The notes below the pieces were generated by a model. That model had not been told where the DNA came from and did no database searches. It saw only the letters and a program-made list of their open reading frames with translations. Both the position numbers and the translations under genes were made by a program. A stretch of 64,000 bases of DNA from positions 1,116,001 through 1,180,000 of the forward strand of contig NC_056551.1 of NCBI RefSeq assembly GCF_910596095.1. The letters are read 5' to 3'. This document shows, piece after piece, positions 47,350 to 60,911 of the stretch (positions are counted from its first letter, which is position 1; the number at the start of each line of letters is the position of its first letter). This DNA comes from Thunnus maccoyii. Taxonomy: Eukaryota > Chordata > Actinopteri > Scombriformes > Scombridae.

Positions 47350-50300
47350 CCCTATTTTGGTCCATTTTGGTCCAGAGTGATCCCTGAATTTCTTATCTAG
47401 CACCAACAACAGGCCAAAGTTTTCACTTATCCAGTGAATTATGTCCACATCTTCTGGATGTGGCACAGAAGTTTGTAGACCATAAGACATTCATAATTCA
47501 GTTGTTCATTTTCCTTCCTTTTGGTTTATGACCTGCAAAACTAATGACATTCCCATCAGCCTCAGCTACTTTGCATTTAGTGCTAATTAATAAATGTTAG
47601 CATGTTATCACACTAAACTAAGACAGTGACCATGATAAACATTACCTCAGCATTTTATTACTGTTATTGTGAGCTCTAGCACTTAGCTCAAAACACCGCT
47701 GTGCCAAAGTACAGCCTCATATGGCCGCTAGCATGGCTATAGGCTCATAAAGGTTAAGTATGCCTGAAACAAACTAGTGCATACAAAGTGTTGGTTGACC
47801 AAGTGTTCTGAATGTGCACACTTGAAGACGGCATGAAAAGCCTGCCATCGTAGCCTCCTCCTGGCTGCATCCCACTGCCTGATCTCTCTTGGAGTGTCTT
47901 TAGCGTATCTCTGTAGTCTTGACACGATGAGTCTCACAATTTGTGGGTATTCTTGGCATCACACTTGGTGGTACACACAAAAAGTGGTGGAAGTAGTGTG
48001 AAGAATGAGGAAAGACAGCTTGGTTTGAAGGCTGACTGTTCTTCAACATGGACACACTTGTAAACTTTAAAAGTCGGAAATGTATGTGAGTTGTGAGAGC
48101 CATCTATTGATCATTTTGAGATCAGAGATGAAAAAAAGAACTACCTCTGTCTTCGTAATTGACTCTTTGTCATTATTGCCCAAATAAATGACAGCTACCT
48201 TGTCAATAAGAGAAGCTATGAGAAGGTACTAGTTAACAATCACACGTCTCTCTTGCATTAAAGATGAGATCAAGGCCGCATTCATATGAATATTTCTAAG
48301 TACTTATCTGCGCTTAGAGTACATTTGACATGAATGCAGCTCAGCATATGTGTCCTGTTGTTAGCGCTGGTTGCATATTTAATTATCAGCTAAAATCCTT
48401 TTTCCCACAATGCTCTCTCCTTACTGCACAGCCAGGTTCATGAGAAGGACCAAATACACTGTCGACTGTCCGTATGTTCTGTGATACAGTATTTAGTACA
48501 TACAAAGACTAGGAGCAGGTACAATTTCTTGTATCAATACAAAGATTAATAATACACAATGATAATCACATTGCTGATATTACAGTTATGTGTTTTCTAA
48601 TAAAATGAGAGTATATTGGAATTAAAATCTTATTTAAGGAGCTAGCATGAAACTAAAATTACTCAAAATGCTTAAATTAGCTAACATATTATTTTTCCTC
48701 TGACTGTTTCAGCTGAATCTCCATCAGTACCCTTTCATGGTGGTGCATTTGCATTATTGGTGGTCCTGTTGTACTGAAACACTGCTGATGATTCGCTGAT
48801 ACTGTAACCTCCATGATCCATGCTTCCAGTTTGTAACAATGACCAAGGCACTGTTGGGAAAAAAAAAGAAAATCTCCAGTGCTGATGTAGAGTTGTGATG
48901 TTCTCATCAGTAGCTCAGCCCATGTACATATGCAGAGCCATAGTTCTAGTACTGTGTGAGTGTGCTACACTGTGGTGTCTGTGTCTGCTTGGAAAGCAGT
49001 AGATTTATATAAACATATAATGCATTTTGTGTAACAGAGCAACACTGAATAAAGTATTTCCAAATCGGTGCATCAGTCTCTCTTGCTGTTTTTAGAAAAT
49101 GTCAGGGAGATTCAGAAAATTGTTGATTTGGGTCTGACTGTCGAGATTGAAAGTTCATTCTTGACCTTGGAAACGGCAGTTTATAAAACTCTCACCTCAA
49201 GGTTCATTTAGTAGCTGTTCTGGTGCTTCCAATAATATCACATGAAATTTAAAGACATTTTATCTATGTTGGCTTAAATGCTGTGCTTGAAAGTTCATTA
49301 TTCACTCAAGGTAAACAAGGCAGAGCTAGTAATGTGATTATCTCTTGCTAAAGCAGACAGCTGCTTGATTGACACATAAAGACTTTGTGATGAAAAGTGG
49401 CATAGAAACTAAAACAGTTGTTGGGAAAAATGTGTTGTGAAATAAAAAATAGACTTTGGAAAAAGACATTTTGAAATAAAAACTGATGAATTTAAATAAA
49501 AATTAGTTGCATTAAAGTATGTTATAGTGAAAAGAAGCAGGATGGAATAATATTTCATAATCATATATGATGTAACTGTTCAGTTGTGTAATGTTATATA
49601 CATTATGTTATGTGTATAACACTTTGGGTCTCCATACATAAATGGTACTGTACCATTAAAGTTGCTCACTTCTGCTCTATTAAGTTAGGAGACATAAGGC
49701 AGCATTTTAAAGAATACTGTACAGTTATGATTGTGGTATAATTTTGTATGCAAAACAAAATGAAATGTGTTGATAAATTGTGAAATGGTGCAATTATGAG
49801 TTGTAGTGGAAATGCCTACATCCCCTTTGTGGTGCAGGGCAAAAGAGGAAAAATCACATTAATCATCAAACCATCAGCCAAGTCGAAACTAAACTTTCAT
49901 ACATGGCTGCTTACAGGAGTTAGATGAGAGCCACAATCAAATGTCTTGAAGTGTTGGGACACTGCTGGATTGCATATAGAATGAGCATCAGAATTATACA
50001 TTCTATCTAATAAATATAACATGTTTAGTGGAAGTACATTGTTGATCAGAGTAGTGAGGAGAGGGAGTGATCCTCCCAGCGCTGATGATGGTCGTCAATC
50101 AACTCATGGAGATAAATAGTCATTCAGCTGCAAAATAACTTTAAAGTCAGTGATGTAGACTGTTAGAGAACTGATGTCATTATTTCGCAACACCATTGTT
50201 CCACAGAAAAAAAAGGAACTTAATTTCCAAATACCACACAAGCATGACATCCTATGGCTTTGTCACGTTTGAGTAGATAATATGCAACATTTCTGTGCCA

Positions 50301-51415
50301 TAGACATATGTTTCGAAATTCAGTCTTGGTTTGTTTTCCTCTCGGTATCAGTATAGCTATAGCTGGTGCATTCCACTCAGCAGTTGTGCTATGAGATGAG
50401 GAGGGTGGTGCCATGTGAAAAAGTGACATCATTAGCTGTTGTCTGTTGTTAATCTGTGTTGAGGGACTTGTTATGCTCAGAAATATCTAGTTTCTCAGGC
50501 ATTTTCTGTCTTAATTAGATAGTGACAACAGAGAAATGTCAGGAAACGAGGACAGACAGAGATGGGGAATGACATGTAACACTAACTGGACATACCAGGG
50601 ATATTAGCTCTTTGGTAACCAGGGAGAAGAATCTTAATATGTAATACTCTGGTATCTCAAGATGCTAATATGTTGCATTTTGCTGTGTTTGATTGTGTGA
50701 TTGATGCTTCCATGCCATTGGCTTGCACTGCTAGACCCACCCTCTTTGAACATAGGACTAGCATAAGCTTACATTGTTGTCATATGTGGCCTCTTGAATG
50801 GCTCCTGAAAGTTGAGGTACCTGTCTGTCACATGACTGTTGCGTAGCTGTGTGATGTGTTTCCCTGGACTGTTAGTGCCAGCTTGACCACTAAGAGTGAT
50901 GGATCTACAGCCTGCCAAACTTTGGTATGTACTTTAAAATTATGCGCTTAAGTGATGAATAATGCTACACACCGATCAACTATCAGACCCTTTGATAGCA
51001 TCTACTTTCTCCCTTTCTTTCATGGCTTTACATCTTCATCAACATTTTACTGTCAAATATGTTTGTAATAATAATAAATAAAAGAACAGGGCTTAAAAAG
51101 AGAAAGGCTGGAGGGAATTGAGGGCGGCAGTATAGTGCTATGAGAATGTGTAAACACATAAGAACAAGTGATTTTGCCTCACTGGTCTACCCCTGCATCT
51201 TGGAAACAATGATCGTAAACACACTTTTTTTTCAATACAAAAAAATAAGTATTATATAAATAGATAGGCCATGTAATTGTGGTGTCATCTTTAAATTGTT
51301 TTTGACAAAATTTCAGTTTGGTGTCAGTTCATTTCTTTTTATGTATTGTATGTGTGGTTTTCCATTGATAAAACCACATGTGCAAAGAAAATGTGATGTC
51401 CATCTTGAAATACAG
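47350..51415. other. Intergenic stretch without a recognised gene
   Basis: AT-rich, frequent stops in all frames, no conserved exon that I can identify and no RNA gene. A minus-strand frame at 47937-47737 contains an Arg-rich stretch but resembles no family. Confidence 0.5.
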
Positions 51416-51418
51416 CTC

Positions 51419-51748
51419 ACCAGCCACTTTATTAGGTACACCTGTGCATTCTCATGCAATCCAATACAACAGCTCTGCCATAAATTCTACTTTTACAAAG
51501 CTTATACATTTTCAATTTTTGTTGACATTGTCAGAAAGGTGATAATTCTACTTTGTTCATTATTAAGGTCGTAGTGGGTGGTGGTGGCGTACTGGAATGT
51601 ATTATAGTGAAAACTGTTCCTATTATTTTGTCCCCCTCATGTATGTTAATGGAGTGGGCAAAATATTAGGAACACTTTTCAATATAATACACTCCAGTAC
51701 ACCACCACCACAATAGTTGCACAGGTATTCCTGATAAAGTGGCCGATG
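51419..51748. mobile_element. MITE with 'ggccactttattaggtacacctgtgca' termini
   Basis: Left terminus CAGCCACTTTATTAGGTACACCTGTGCA at 51421-51448; the right terminus at 51718-51745 is its imperfect reverse complement (TGCACAGGTATTCCTGATAAAGTGGCCG). An inner palindrome pairs GTGGTGGTGGCGTACTGGAATGTATTATA with TATAATACACTCCAGTACACCACCACCAC, so the right half forms a long hairpin. Confidence 0.75.
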
Positions 51749-52059
51749 TTGTGTATGTCCTATTGTAGTGACGTCATTTGCTCAGTTTGTCTGTGCAAAA
51801 GAGGTGCCCTTGACATATTTCTGACCCTGCCCCTGGACCCTAGAGAATCTGTGCACGCCACTGCATGCAACAACACACAACAACAATTAATTACTGTTTC
51901 TTTTTTAATTTATAAAATAGTGTAATTACTCGTTTATATTTGGATCATTGTCATCATTTTTGTGCTATTAAAAGTAGGTTACTTCGGTTGCCCTTAATGG
52001 TGCAGTGATTTAAGGTTAGAGACATTTCTCCCTTTCCTCCTTGACCACTTCATTTTGCC

Positions 52060-52552
52060 TTTGGAAGTACAGCAGCCACCACAGCAGACACGATACAATG
52101 ACATAAATCCGGGCTCAGCCGTTATCGAAAAACTCGCTTGTTGGCGCTTGTTATTGACGCCAACTGGCCGCTCGGATTCAAAAAAACGGGCCGCTGATAA
52201 GGGCGTATCTGATAAAAGCAAGAAAACCGAGACCGCCTGTCCGAATGAGTTTCGGTGTACCTTGGTGACATTTACAAGCGAACCCAAAAATTAAAATTGA
52301 AAGAACGCATTGCGTCGAGCTACGCCATTGGCCGGCTGGACACAACGTAACATTTTCAATAAGCCGCCATATTAGGAAGCCAAACCCCTCTTTCATTCGG
52401 TTAAGAAAAGACAGGACACACTTAGAGGATAGTTTTAGGAAGTGCCGGCTGTTGTCGAGCGATTGAATTAAAATTGTTACACCTGCACGAGCCATATCTC
52501 GGTTTTGTTTGGGCACTGCCTTTCAGACGGGTTACTTAGATTCTTTTCTACA
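52060..52552 (+). promoter_or_regulatory. lmnb1: CpG-rich promoter and 5' UTR of lmnb1
   Basis: CG dinucleotides become frequent from about 52090 and continue through exon 1. An inverted CCAAT box (CATTGGCCGG) lies at about 52326, a GCCGCCATATTA motif (YY1-like) at about 52362, and a TTGGCGCTTG E2F-like site at about 52141. There is no TATA box. CCAAT and E2F-type sites fit a proliferation-linked gene, but function is inferred from motif resemblance only. Confidence 0.65.
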
Positions 52553-55500
52553 ATGGCGACCGCGGCTGCAACTCCGACCAGCCAGAGAAGCACGTGCGGC
52601 AGCGGTACTCCGCTGAGCCCGACCCGGATCACCCGACTGCAGGAGAAGCAGCAGCTCAGGGACCTCAACGACCGCTTGGCCACTTACATCGACAAAGTCC
52701 GTAGCCTGGAGTCTGAGAACGACGTACTTCGTCTGCAAATTAACGAGAAGGAAGAAGTGAGGAGTCGGGAGATAACCGGACTGAAAGCCCTGTATGAGAC
52801 CGAGCTCGCCGACGCCAGGAGGAGTTTGGATGACTCCTCCAAGGAGCGGGCCTGGCTGCAGATTGAGCTGGGAAAGATCAAATCCGAGCATGAGCAGCTG
52901 CTACAGAAGTAAGCCTATAACACTTTAATCATGTTATACAGTCAAATACGGACAGGATCACAGCATGAGTAGCTAAAAGCTATGTACCGACTTTGATTTT
53001 CGAGCCACTTTTGCAACATTACGCACGTAAGTCCGTCTGAGGTGACGTTTTCTCTTCTGCTGAGAGCGTCAACCAAGCGCGGGCTGTAAAGAACATTACC
53101 TTTGTGTTTTGTTGTCCCTCTGTTCATTTTGTGGCTGGTTGGAGGAGGAGACCACTCTTATATTCGATGCAGTTACAATTACAATAAATGTAAAAAATAA
53201 AAATAATGTACAACATTTTGAATTGATTGGCATTAATCATTACCCGCCCACCATTGTCTGTGTTGCTGACAGAGAATAGCTGTCAATCCTAACCTAACCT
53301 TTACCAAACCTAATACTTGATAAATAAATGAACGAATATGTAAATTCACCAGAAATACACAATTTATTAAGATGCATGTACCTGTGTGTGCTTAGAATGG
53401 CAGATTACAGAAGCATCCCTGTTATTGGAGGTCACATGATGCCTTCAGGGTCCACTTGTAGTATTTTCTAGGACGAGAAGCCGAAAACAGTGTTGTGTAG
53501 AATTTATGTGCTTGTGTCCTGAAATGAGGGAAAAATTGTTTTTTCGTCTATTTATTGCGCTGAATAAAGTGCTACTCAGAATCACTGTGGAGGAGGAAGT
53601 ATGCTTCAGACATGTAGATGACATAATCGTATTATCCAAGTGTTTCTGGGTTTTTGTGGTTAGTTGTTTGCACAGCACCCTCGACCACAGCAACTGCTTA
53701 CACACAGCTGTTGACCAAGAGTGGAAGAACAGAAACAACGGGGATGGAGTGTTTCCTGCATTTATAGAAATAACTTTCCCTCTGATGAATTGTTATTGTA
53801 AGAGATATTTTTTTGTGTTGTGTTCAGGCACCCTCAGCTGTGTGTATTTTCATGTTCCTTTTGCTGCAAGTTGATACAGAAGTAGCAACTTTGATTTCAC
53901 CAGTGTGTGAAATCTCACAGGGTGGTAACAAGAATGTTGCATTGGTGTGCAGTTTTTGCTAAATAAATGCAGCAGAAACATTATGAATACTAATCTATAC
54001 TGCATCCATGACACATATATACTTCACTCAAGAGCTGATCCGTCTGAGGAGTGAGGTGTGGAGCTGTTGGGGATACTCATGTCGCGTGCTGTTGAACAGA
54101 GGGGATAGTGTGTGTGGTCGTGCGCTCTGACAGAAGGACACAGGTGGCGGTGACAGCCTGTGGTCTATATGGTTTTCTGTTGGCCAGTTGTCATGACCTA
54201 TTGGTCCACTTTTAACATGTGTTTTGAATCTGGATTATAACATGAATAGTGTTACTGGACTGTGCAGTGTTTACCTCAAAGCATTATAGCTGCTATCTGA
54301 CATCTGCAGAATAGTTTGTGCTTGCTGCTTAGTGTGCAGCAGGTGTGTAGTGGTCCACATGGATCACAGGTCTGTCCGTGCCTTGGTTTTGGGGTCATGG
54401 TTTAGTATTATTTTAAAATGACAGAGAAAACACAAAAGATAAGAAAATTTTCTTGGAAATTTTACTTTTGAACTTTTTAAGAATTTATAAATAATAAGGA
54501 AAATGACAACTCTTAGCAGTCAAACAAGCAGCAATTCCTTCTGATGTCAGAGAGGTGTGAGGGTTTTAGACACTATTCCAACAAACTACTACTATTGATG
54601 CCTGTATGCTGTGTCTACACAGGATGCGTAGCATGAGCGGCACATTAGCAGAGCAGCAGCTAGTGCTCTGTCTACACAGGGTGTACAGGCACGTTATCGA
54701 CTGTAGGCCGTCACCTGTGAGCTCAACTCACACTAATCACTGTAGTCATGCGTGTAAAACAGAGTGTAAAAACACGCTTTGGTCACGTATAGTGTGAGTG
54801 AAATGTGAGCCGTCGTGTGGCCAGTGTAGACAAATGCATTGATTTAAAATAGAGGTGTATCTGTTCTATGAGATGGATGGCTGAAACACTTTGTGTGTAG
54901 ACTATGTCTACACTATGCCACCTAATTTTTAAAACTGTTTTCTTTTGAAAACATTTTCTCTGTATTTTTCTGTTTCTGTTGTCAGACAACGGAACAAGTG
55001 TAAAATGGTGATTTAATCGTGGACCATAAACTGTACTAGTCAACTAGCAGACATTCCCAAACTGCTGCACTGCGTTGATGAAACTATTATTTTATGATCA
55101 TGACGTTGTTTGACAAAATCAACATAAATGCACTCACTGCTGATGATGATCTGCTAAACGTGCTAATGCTAAGCTTTCTGTCTAGACATGGGGTAAGAGT
55201 GTCCATGTTTGAGCTCTGTTTTCGCTGTCTATTTTTCTCTTTTTAGAGCACTTTTCTCTGTCACGCCTCATCTCTGCTCTCTCTCCCTGACATGCTGGAG
55301 TCAGTCAGCAGAGCCCTGAAGCTCCACCCTGCCCCTGCACAGAGCTCAGTGGCTCGCTGATCGCTGGTTTATTATTAATATCTCATGTCTTGATTGCACC
55401 AAACTCGACACTGGTGCTCCCTTTGGTCCCCAGCCATACACCCGCCAAGTGTGGAGTGGATAGGATGAACGGTTCAAGACATATGTGAAGGACATGCATA

Positions 55501-58500
55501 CATATAGAGATTCCTTCCTTTAGTAGATAGATAGATGCCATGGCAATGCTCGAATAGATGGGGCAAATAGGTGGGGGGTGGGGGAAGGTTAGGTTGTGGG
55601 CATATTGTGGTCGAGAGAGAGAGAGCGGCTTTGTGACAGTAGCTGCCAGACTGGAGAAGAGAGTATGAAGTTAGCAGTGTAATGTTAGCTGTGAACGTCA
55701 GTGCAGTGTGTGTACATTTTACGCTATTTGTCTCCTACTGTAGCTGCATTTAGAGATGTTTCTGGTTGATTGAGTAGGTAAATTCTATTTGGCTGTTTGG
55801 TCTCTGATTAGATGGCTAGTAGAATTATCTACAGCATCTTGGAAGCAGGTTTCGTCAAAGGCATCGCAAACAATAATGTGATATCACAAAACTAGAAATT
55901 CATAAGGTAATCATAACTCACCTGACGCTGTGGCATATAGTTGCTGTTTCCACCATTTGATTCTGTCATATTCAGTGGCTGGAAATCTAAAATCCCTCTT
56001 GTTTGTCTTGTAACAGAACCGTTGTGATTGGAGATGAAACAACCAATCAGAATTTGCCTTCTCCAATTCTCAGATTGGTTGATTTTTTTTTGTGGCACAT
56101 TTGTAAGGCTATGCCAGGTTGAGAGAGTGTGCGCAAGGCAAAGTTGAGTGTGCACAGAGTGGAGAGGGGGACATGGAGAATGTGAGCTAGTGTGCAGTGG
56201 TCTGTCAGCGGACGTAGGATGAGTTTATGAGAGGACATATTAGTAAAACTGAGTTAGAGGAGTTATTATTGCATGTTAATATGTATAATAGCAAACATGC
56301 AAATACATTTATTGAGCACAGAATAGAATATTTGTTTGCTCAAACTACATTATTTTTTGCTTGCATGTAATTTCTCTTCAAAATATAAAAAAAAATAATT
56401 TATGTGCTTGCAAAATATATTATTCTGTGCTCCAAATCTCCCATGCTTGCTCAGGAATGAGGCACAAATATAACGCCATATTTACTTTCCAAAATATTTT
56501 CTGTGTAATTTATGCTTTTTCTTGTGGATGTCCAAAACTTCCTCAGAAACAACAAGCAGAACAGGAAAAGCTGGTTTTGGGAGTACACTGCTGTTATCTG
56601 ATGTGTTCTCTCTGATGAAGCTGCATTGACAGCTGTCCTTCTGAAACAGTCTCTGCTAAATGTGATGTGTTGGTCTGGTCCAACTCAGAATGTTGTGTGA
56701 AGGCAGAGCCTGTCGGGTCAGTGAATGTTTCTCAGTAAGAGAAAGCAGACATACCACAGTGTGTTTGTCCACTTCAGCAGCAGTCCCAGCCGCCCACATC
56801 CTAACCCTGATGCACACCATGAGAAAATAATTAGCCTCTGTCTCAGCAGACCACTCTACTCACAAACCCACTGTTGACTTAGTTAAACCAGGCTCAGAGC
56901 CCGGAAACGGATGACCAACATGTTTTAGAGAGTGAAATATGTGGCTCTCCTCTACATTTATCAATATTGTTTTAAATCTTACTTAAGAATTTAAAGGCGT
57001 TTTAATTTGAATAATCAGACCAGGAAATATCAGATGGAAAAACAACAGTCAGTGTTTCCCTTTTTATATTATTGTGCAGCGGTGGTGTACCACTGTGAAA
57101 AATTCACACAGTCATTAATATCAGTGGGCTACTGATGATTTTCACCATGTTTTGAGTCATCTTCCCTCTCCTCATTCTTCAAAGGACATCTGTGTGAAAC
57201 GTACTGTTAGAATGGCTCCTTCTAAGGAACAGGACAGTGTGTAATGTATGTGTGTAGCGAGTGCACGGTTGAGCGAGCGGCAGAAAAGTGACTGAATCCG
57301 ATTGGAGCAGAGGAAAAGCTTAGCAGTAAGTTGTCAATATGGCAGTTAATGTTCAGTACAGGCTACAGTGTGTCAGTTCATCAATGCTGCAGCTTCTGTA
57401 GATCAAAAAAAAAAAAAAGCCTTGTCTGTTGTTTCCCCCACTGCTGGAAAAGTGAAGGGGGTTAGCCCTGGAGTTAGCGACAATGTGTTAGCCTAACCTG
57501 ACCAGGCTCACTTAAGGCTCACTGATGTTTAAGGTGGACCAGCTGTTCTCATTTTAGTGTCAATCTCAGCCGCTCTTTGACAGAGAACAGAGAAATGTGT
57601 GTATGCTGAGTGTCTTCTTCTGCTCAGGCACAGACCCCCCCCAACCCCCCACCCCAACACTGACAATGCAATGTGCCATTGTGAAATACCACATAGAACA
57701 AAGATGACATAAATAAACAGCTCTTCTATTAATCAGCAGCTCCTCTTTGTTTCTTCTCATTGTCTCTTCTGTCCTGACATGTAGTGACCAGCAGAGGTCC
57801 CTGTTTACTGTAAACCCAGCTCTCATCTGGGAGGAAGGACCACTCTTTTGCAATGCCTTAGAATAGAATCTACTTTAATTAGTGTGTATTTTGACATTTG
57901 TTACCTATTTCTGAAAACAGGGGATCAAATGCACTATTCAGCCCAGTAAATGTGCTCATACACCAGTTGCAGTTTATGATGTCCACCCAGCTTAAACCAG
58001 TGCTGTCTAATCAACGACCCTGCATGAAATCTCACCTTCATGAAGGCTTTAACGTTTACTCAACAGTTCTAGAGAGCTGTTGATTCACTTTATAAATAAA
58101 TCAAAAGAAATGCTGATCCCTCCTCACTGGTAGAGCAGGCAGGTCAGTTCTTTGATGAATCCTAGTAGGTAAAGGTGTTTCCCATAACTAATATTAATGC
58201 TGACTGATAGACATGATGCTGTCAGTTTGCAGGTCAAATCTCTTCTCACTTGTGAAGACCAAGTGTAAACAGAGTGCACATGGACTTTACAAGAGCCTCA
58301 AGACAGGTTGTGTTAAAACCTGCATTAAATATAACTAAAAAACAAACAAACAAACGAAAAAAACAATCAGCAAAAACACAAATGAAGCAATTATGCTTTT
58401 ATTTAATTATTGCTATTATTTATCTATCTGATTACTGTAACACAATTGAACATGGGAAGTTTTGATATGTTTTCTTTTAAAATCATTAAAGGCTGCAAAG

Positions 58501-59807
58501 AGCCTTTTTTGTCTTTTTAGACATATCCTGACATGAAGTAAATATATTTACCTTTTAGTATTAACATCTATATCATCACATCTCCACTCCGTCCTTCTCT
58601 CTCTCTACAGCTGGCTTGTGTGTATTTTGTGTCTTTTATCTGTTTTATTATGGCTTCATCTTTTTCTTTTGTTTCCCATCAACATGTTTATTGTGTCCTA
58701 ATGTATTAATATTTGGATGACAAATATTACATCATAATTTGATGAGTAATATCAGTAATATACTGACAGTTTTTCTATGAAGTTCAACACGGCCAAAATC
58801 CATGTTTTGTAATGAAGGTTATTGAGACCTGTGTTAAGAGAGACAGGTGTAACTTAACTCCTTGAAGGTAGTCACCACCATCACACTGTCATCCACATGT
58901 ACTCACCATGCCTCATCATCATCCTCCTTCTACAGCTACAGCAAGAAGGACTCTGAGGCAGCAGGAGCCCAGGCCAGGCTGAAGGACTTGGAGGCTCAGC
59001 TGAACTCTAAAGAGGCCATGCTAGCTACAGCGCTGTCTGAGAAGAGGAGCCTGGAGGACACGCTGGCCGACCTGCGAGAACAGCTGCAGGAGGTACAGCA
59101 CTACTGTTACATATGTAGCCTGTTCCTTTGACTATTAATGCAGTGATCATTAAAAACAAAAACCCTATGTGTATTTGTTTCAACAAAATGCTGTTTGTGA
59201 TGGCTCGTCAGATTCTTTGTAGTGAACTGTTAAACTTTTCAATCCTTCTCCATTCATCTGGACTTATTTCAAAGCTCTGTCTGATGTGTTTTCATCCTCA
59301 GTTGGATACAAGTCTCACTCAGGCCAAGAAGCACCTGGCAGACGAGATGCTCCTGCGCGTCGACTTGGAAAACCGCTGCCAGAGTCTGACCGAGGACATG
59401 GACTTCCGTAAGAGCATGCACAAGGAGGTGAGAGTTTGAAACCGGATAATCAGACATTGAAGAAGATGTTGCTCCGTTAGCGTTTCTCGTCATCGTTACG
59501 TCTGTTCTCTCCTGGTAAAGAGGTGAATCATTCAGGAAAGAATAAGCAGTCAGGAGCAGATGAGTTGATTTCATTGGGTTTTCACTCTGCAGTCAGAGGC
59601 AGATGAGTGTTCAGTGTCTCCTGGTATACATGCACGTCCTCAGGGCAGCACTCTGGTTGGATCACATTATTTGATCACGCTGAACGACCGGTGGACACAC
59701 TGACCCGAGCCAAACCATGCTCTTGACTCTTTATGTAACTACCATTCAGCATCATGAATGATCCTGCTGTTGAGGATGTATCGCTGCAGTTTAATCTGCA
59801 TCAGCAC

Positions 59808-59901
<94 letters not shown>

Positions 59902-60870
59902 GTTTCTGAGAACATGTCAGCATATCAACAGCAAACCAACAACGTGCCTGTTTCTCAGTACTGTGATTTCTCTACTTTGTCTGTGTGGTTCTCAGCTCCA
60001 AGCGTGTTGGTTCCTACTGAAGACATAAAGCTTTATTTTCACTCGTGTATATAATGTTACAATGTGGGATGTTCATATTAAATGTGGCCAGAGTGTCAAA
60101 TAATGAGGTAAATGTATGTAGAAGTCATCCTGTGAGCTGTGAACGTTTGCTTTCCAACAGTTTTTTTTCTACTTTCAGCCCGAGCTGACGTTGGCTCGTG
60201 ACATATTTCTTTATATGGCCGTCTGCTCCACACACACAGAGCACCAGTTCATTGCTCCTCTAACATTATGGCGTGCAGGAGTAGGACCCTATAGTTTCTC
60301 TCATACAGCATAACAGATTCCACAGGGCCTTTCATTAAAGCAGCGCTAAAAGCTTACTGGAGATTTGAAAATATGACGACATATGTATATATGTTGTAAA
60401 TTAGCAATTCAACACTGAAAAAAAAATCAATTATAGCAGAGTCTTATAAAGAATCTGAAAATGTACAGTCTTGGAATGCTGTTTCCAACAACAACAAAAG
60501 AAATTCAATTAAAATAAAGTTTTTTCACTCAACTCTACAGAAAACTTGTATTCAAGTCCTGATATGTGGTTATCCATACACTGTTATTGATACACTGTTA
60601 TTGATACACTGTTATTGATACACTGGCACCAAGTATCCATACTTTTTTATTTTTCTAAACAGGACTGCTCAGAATTGATTGAGCTACTTTGGCTCACCAC
60701 TACCAGAGTGACACTATGAACAGACTGGTGATGGTCAGATGGACCGCAGTAATAGGTGACAGTGAAGAAGAAACGCAAGCAAAATAACCAGCATGAGCCA
60801 CTGCTGTCAGACGTTCCGTGTCCACGCTGGAAACACAGTCATCTGTGTTGTAGTTGAGCTAGTGGGTCAA

Positions 60871-60911
<41 letters not shown>

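Noticed and set aside
59758..60054. ORFs with Val-Tyr or Met-Cys repeats
   Set aside because: Translation of the GTGTAT/GT microsatellite in an lmnb1 intron.
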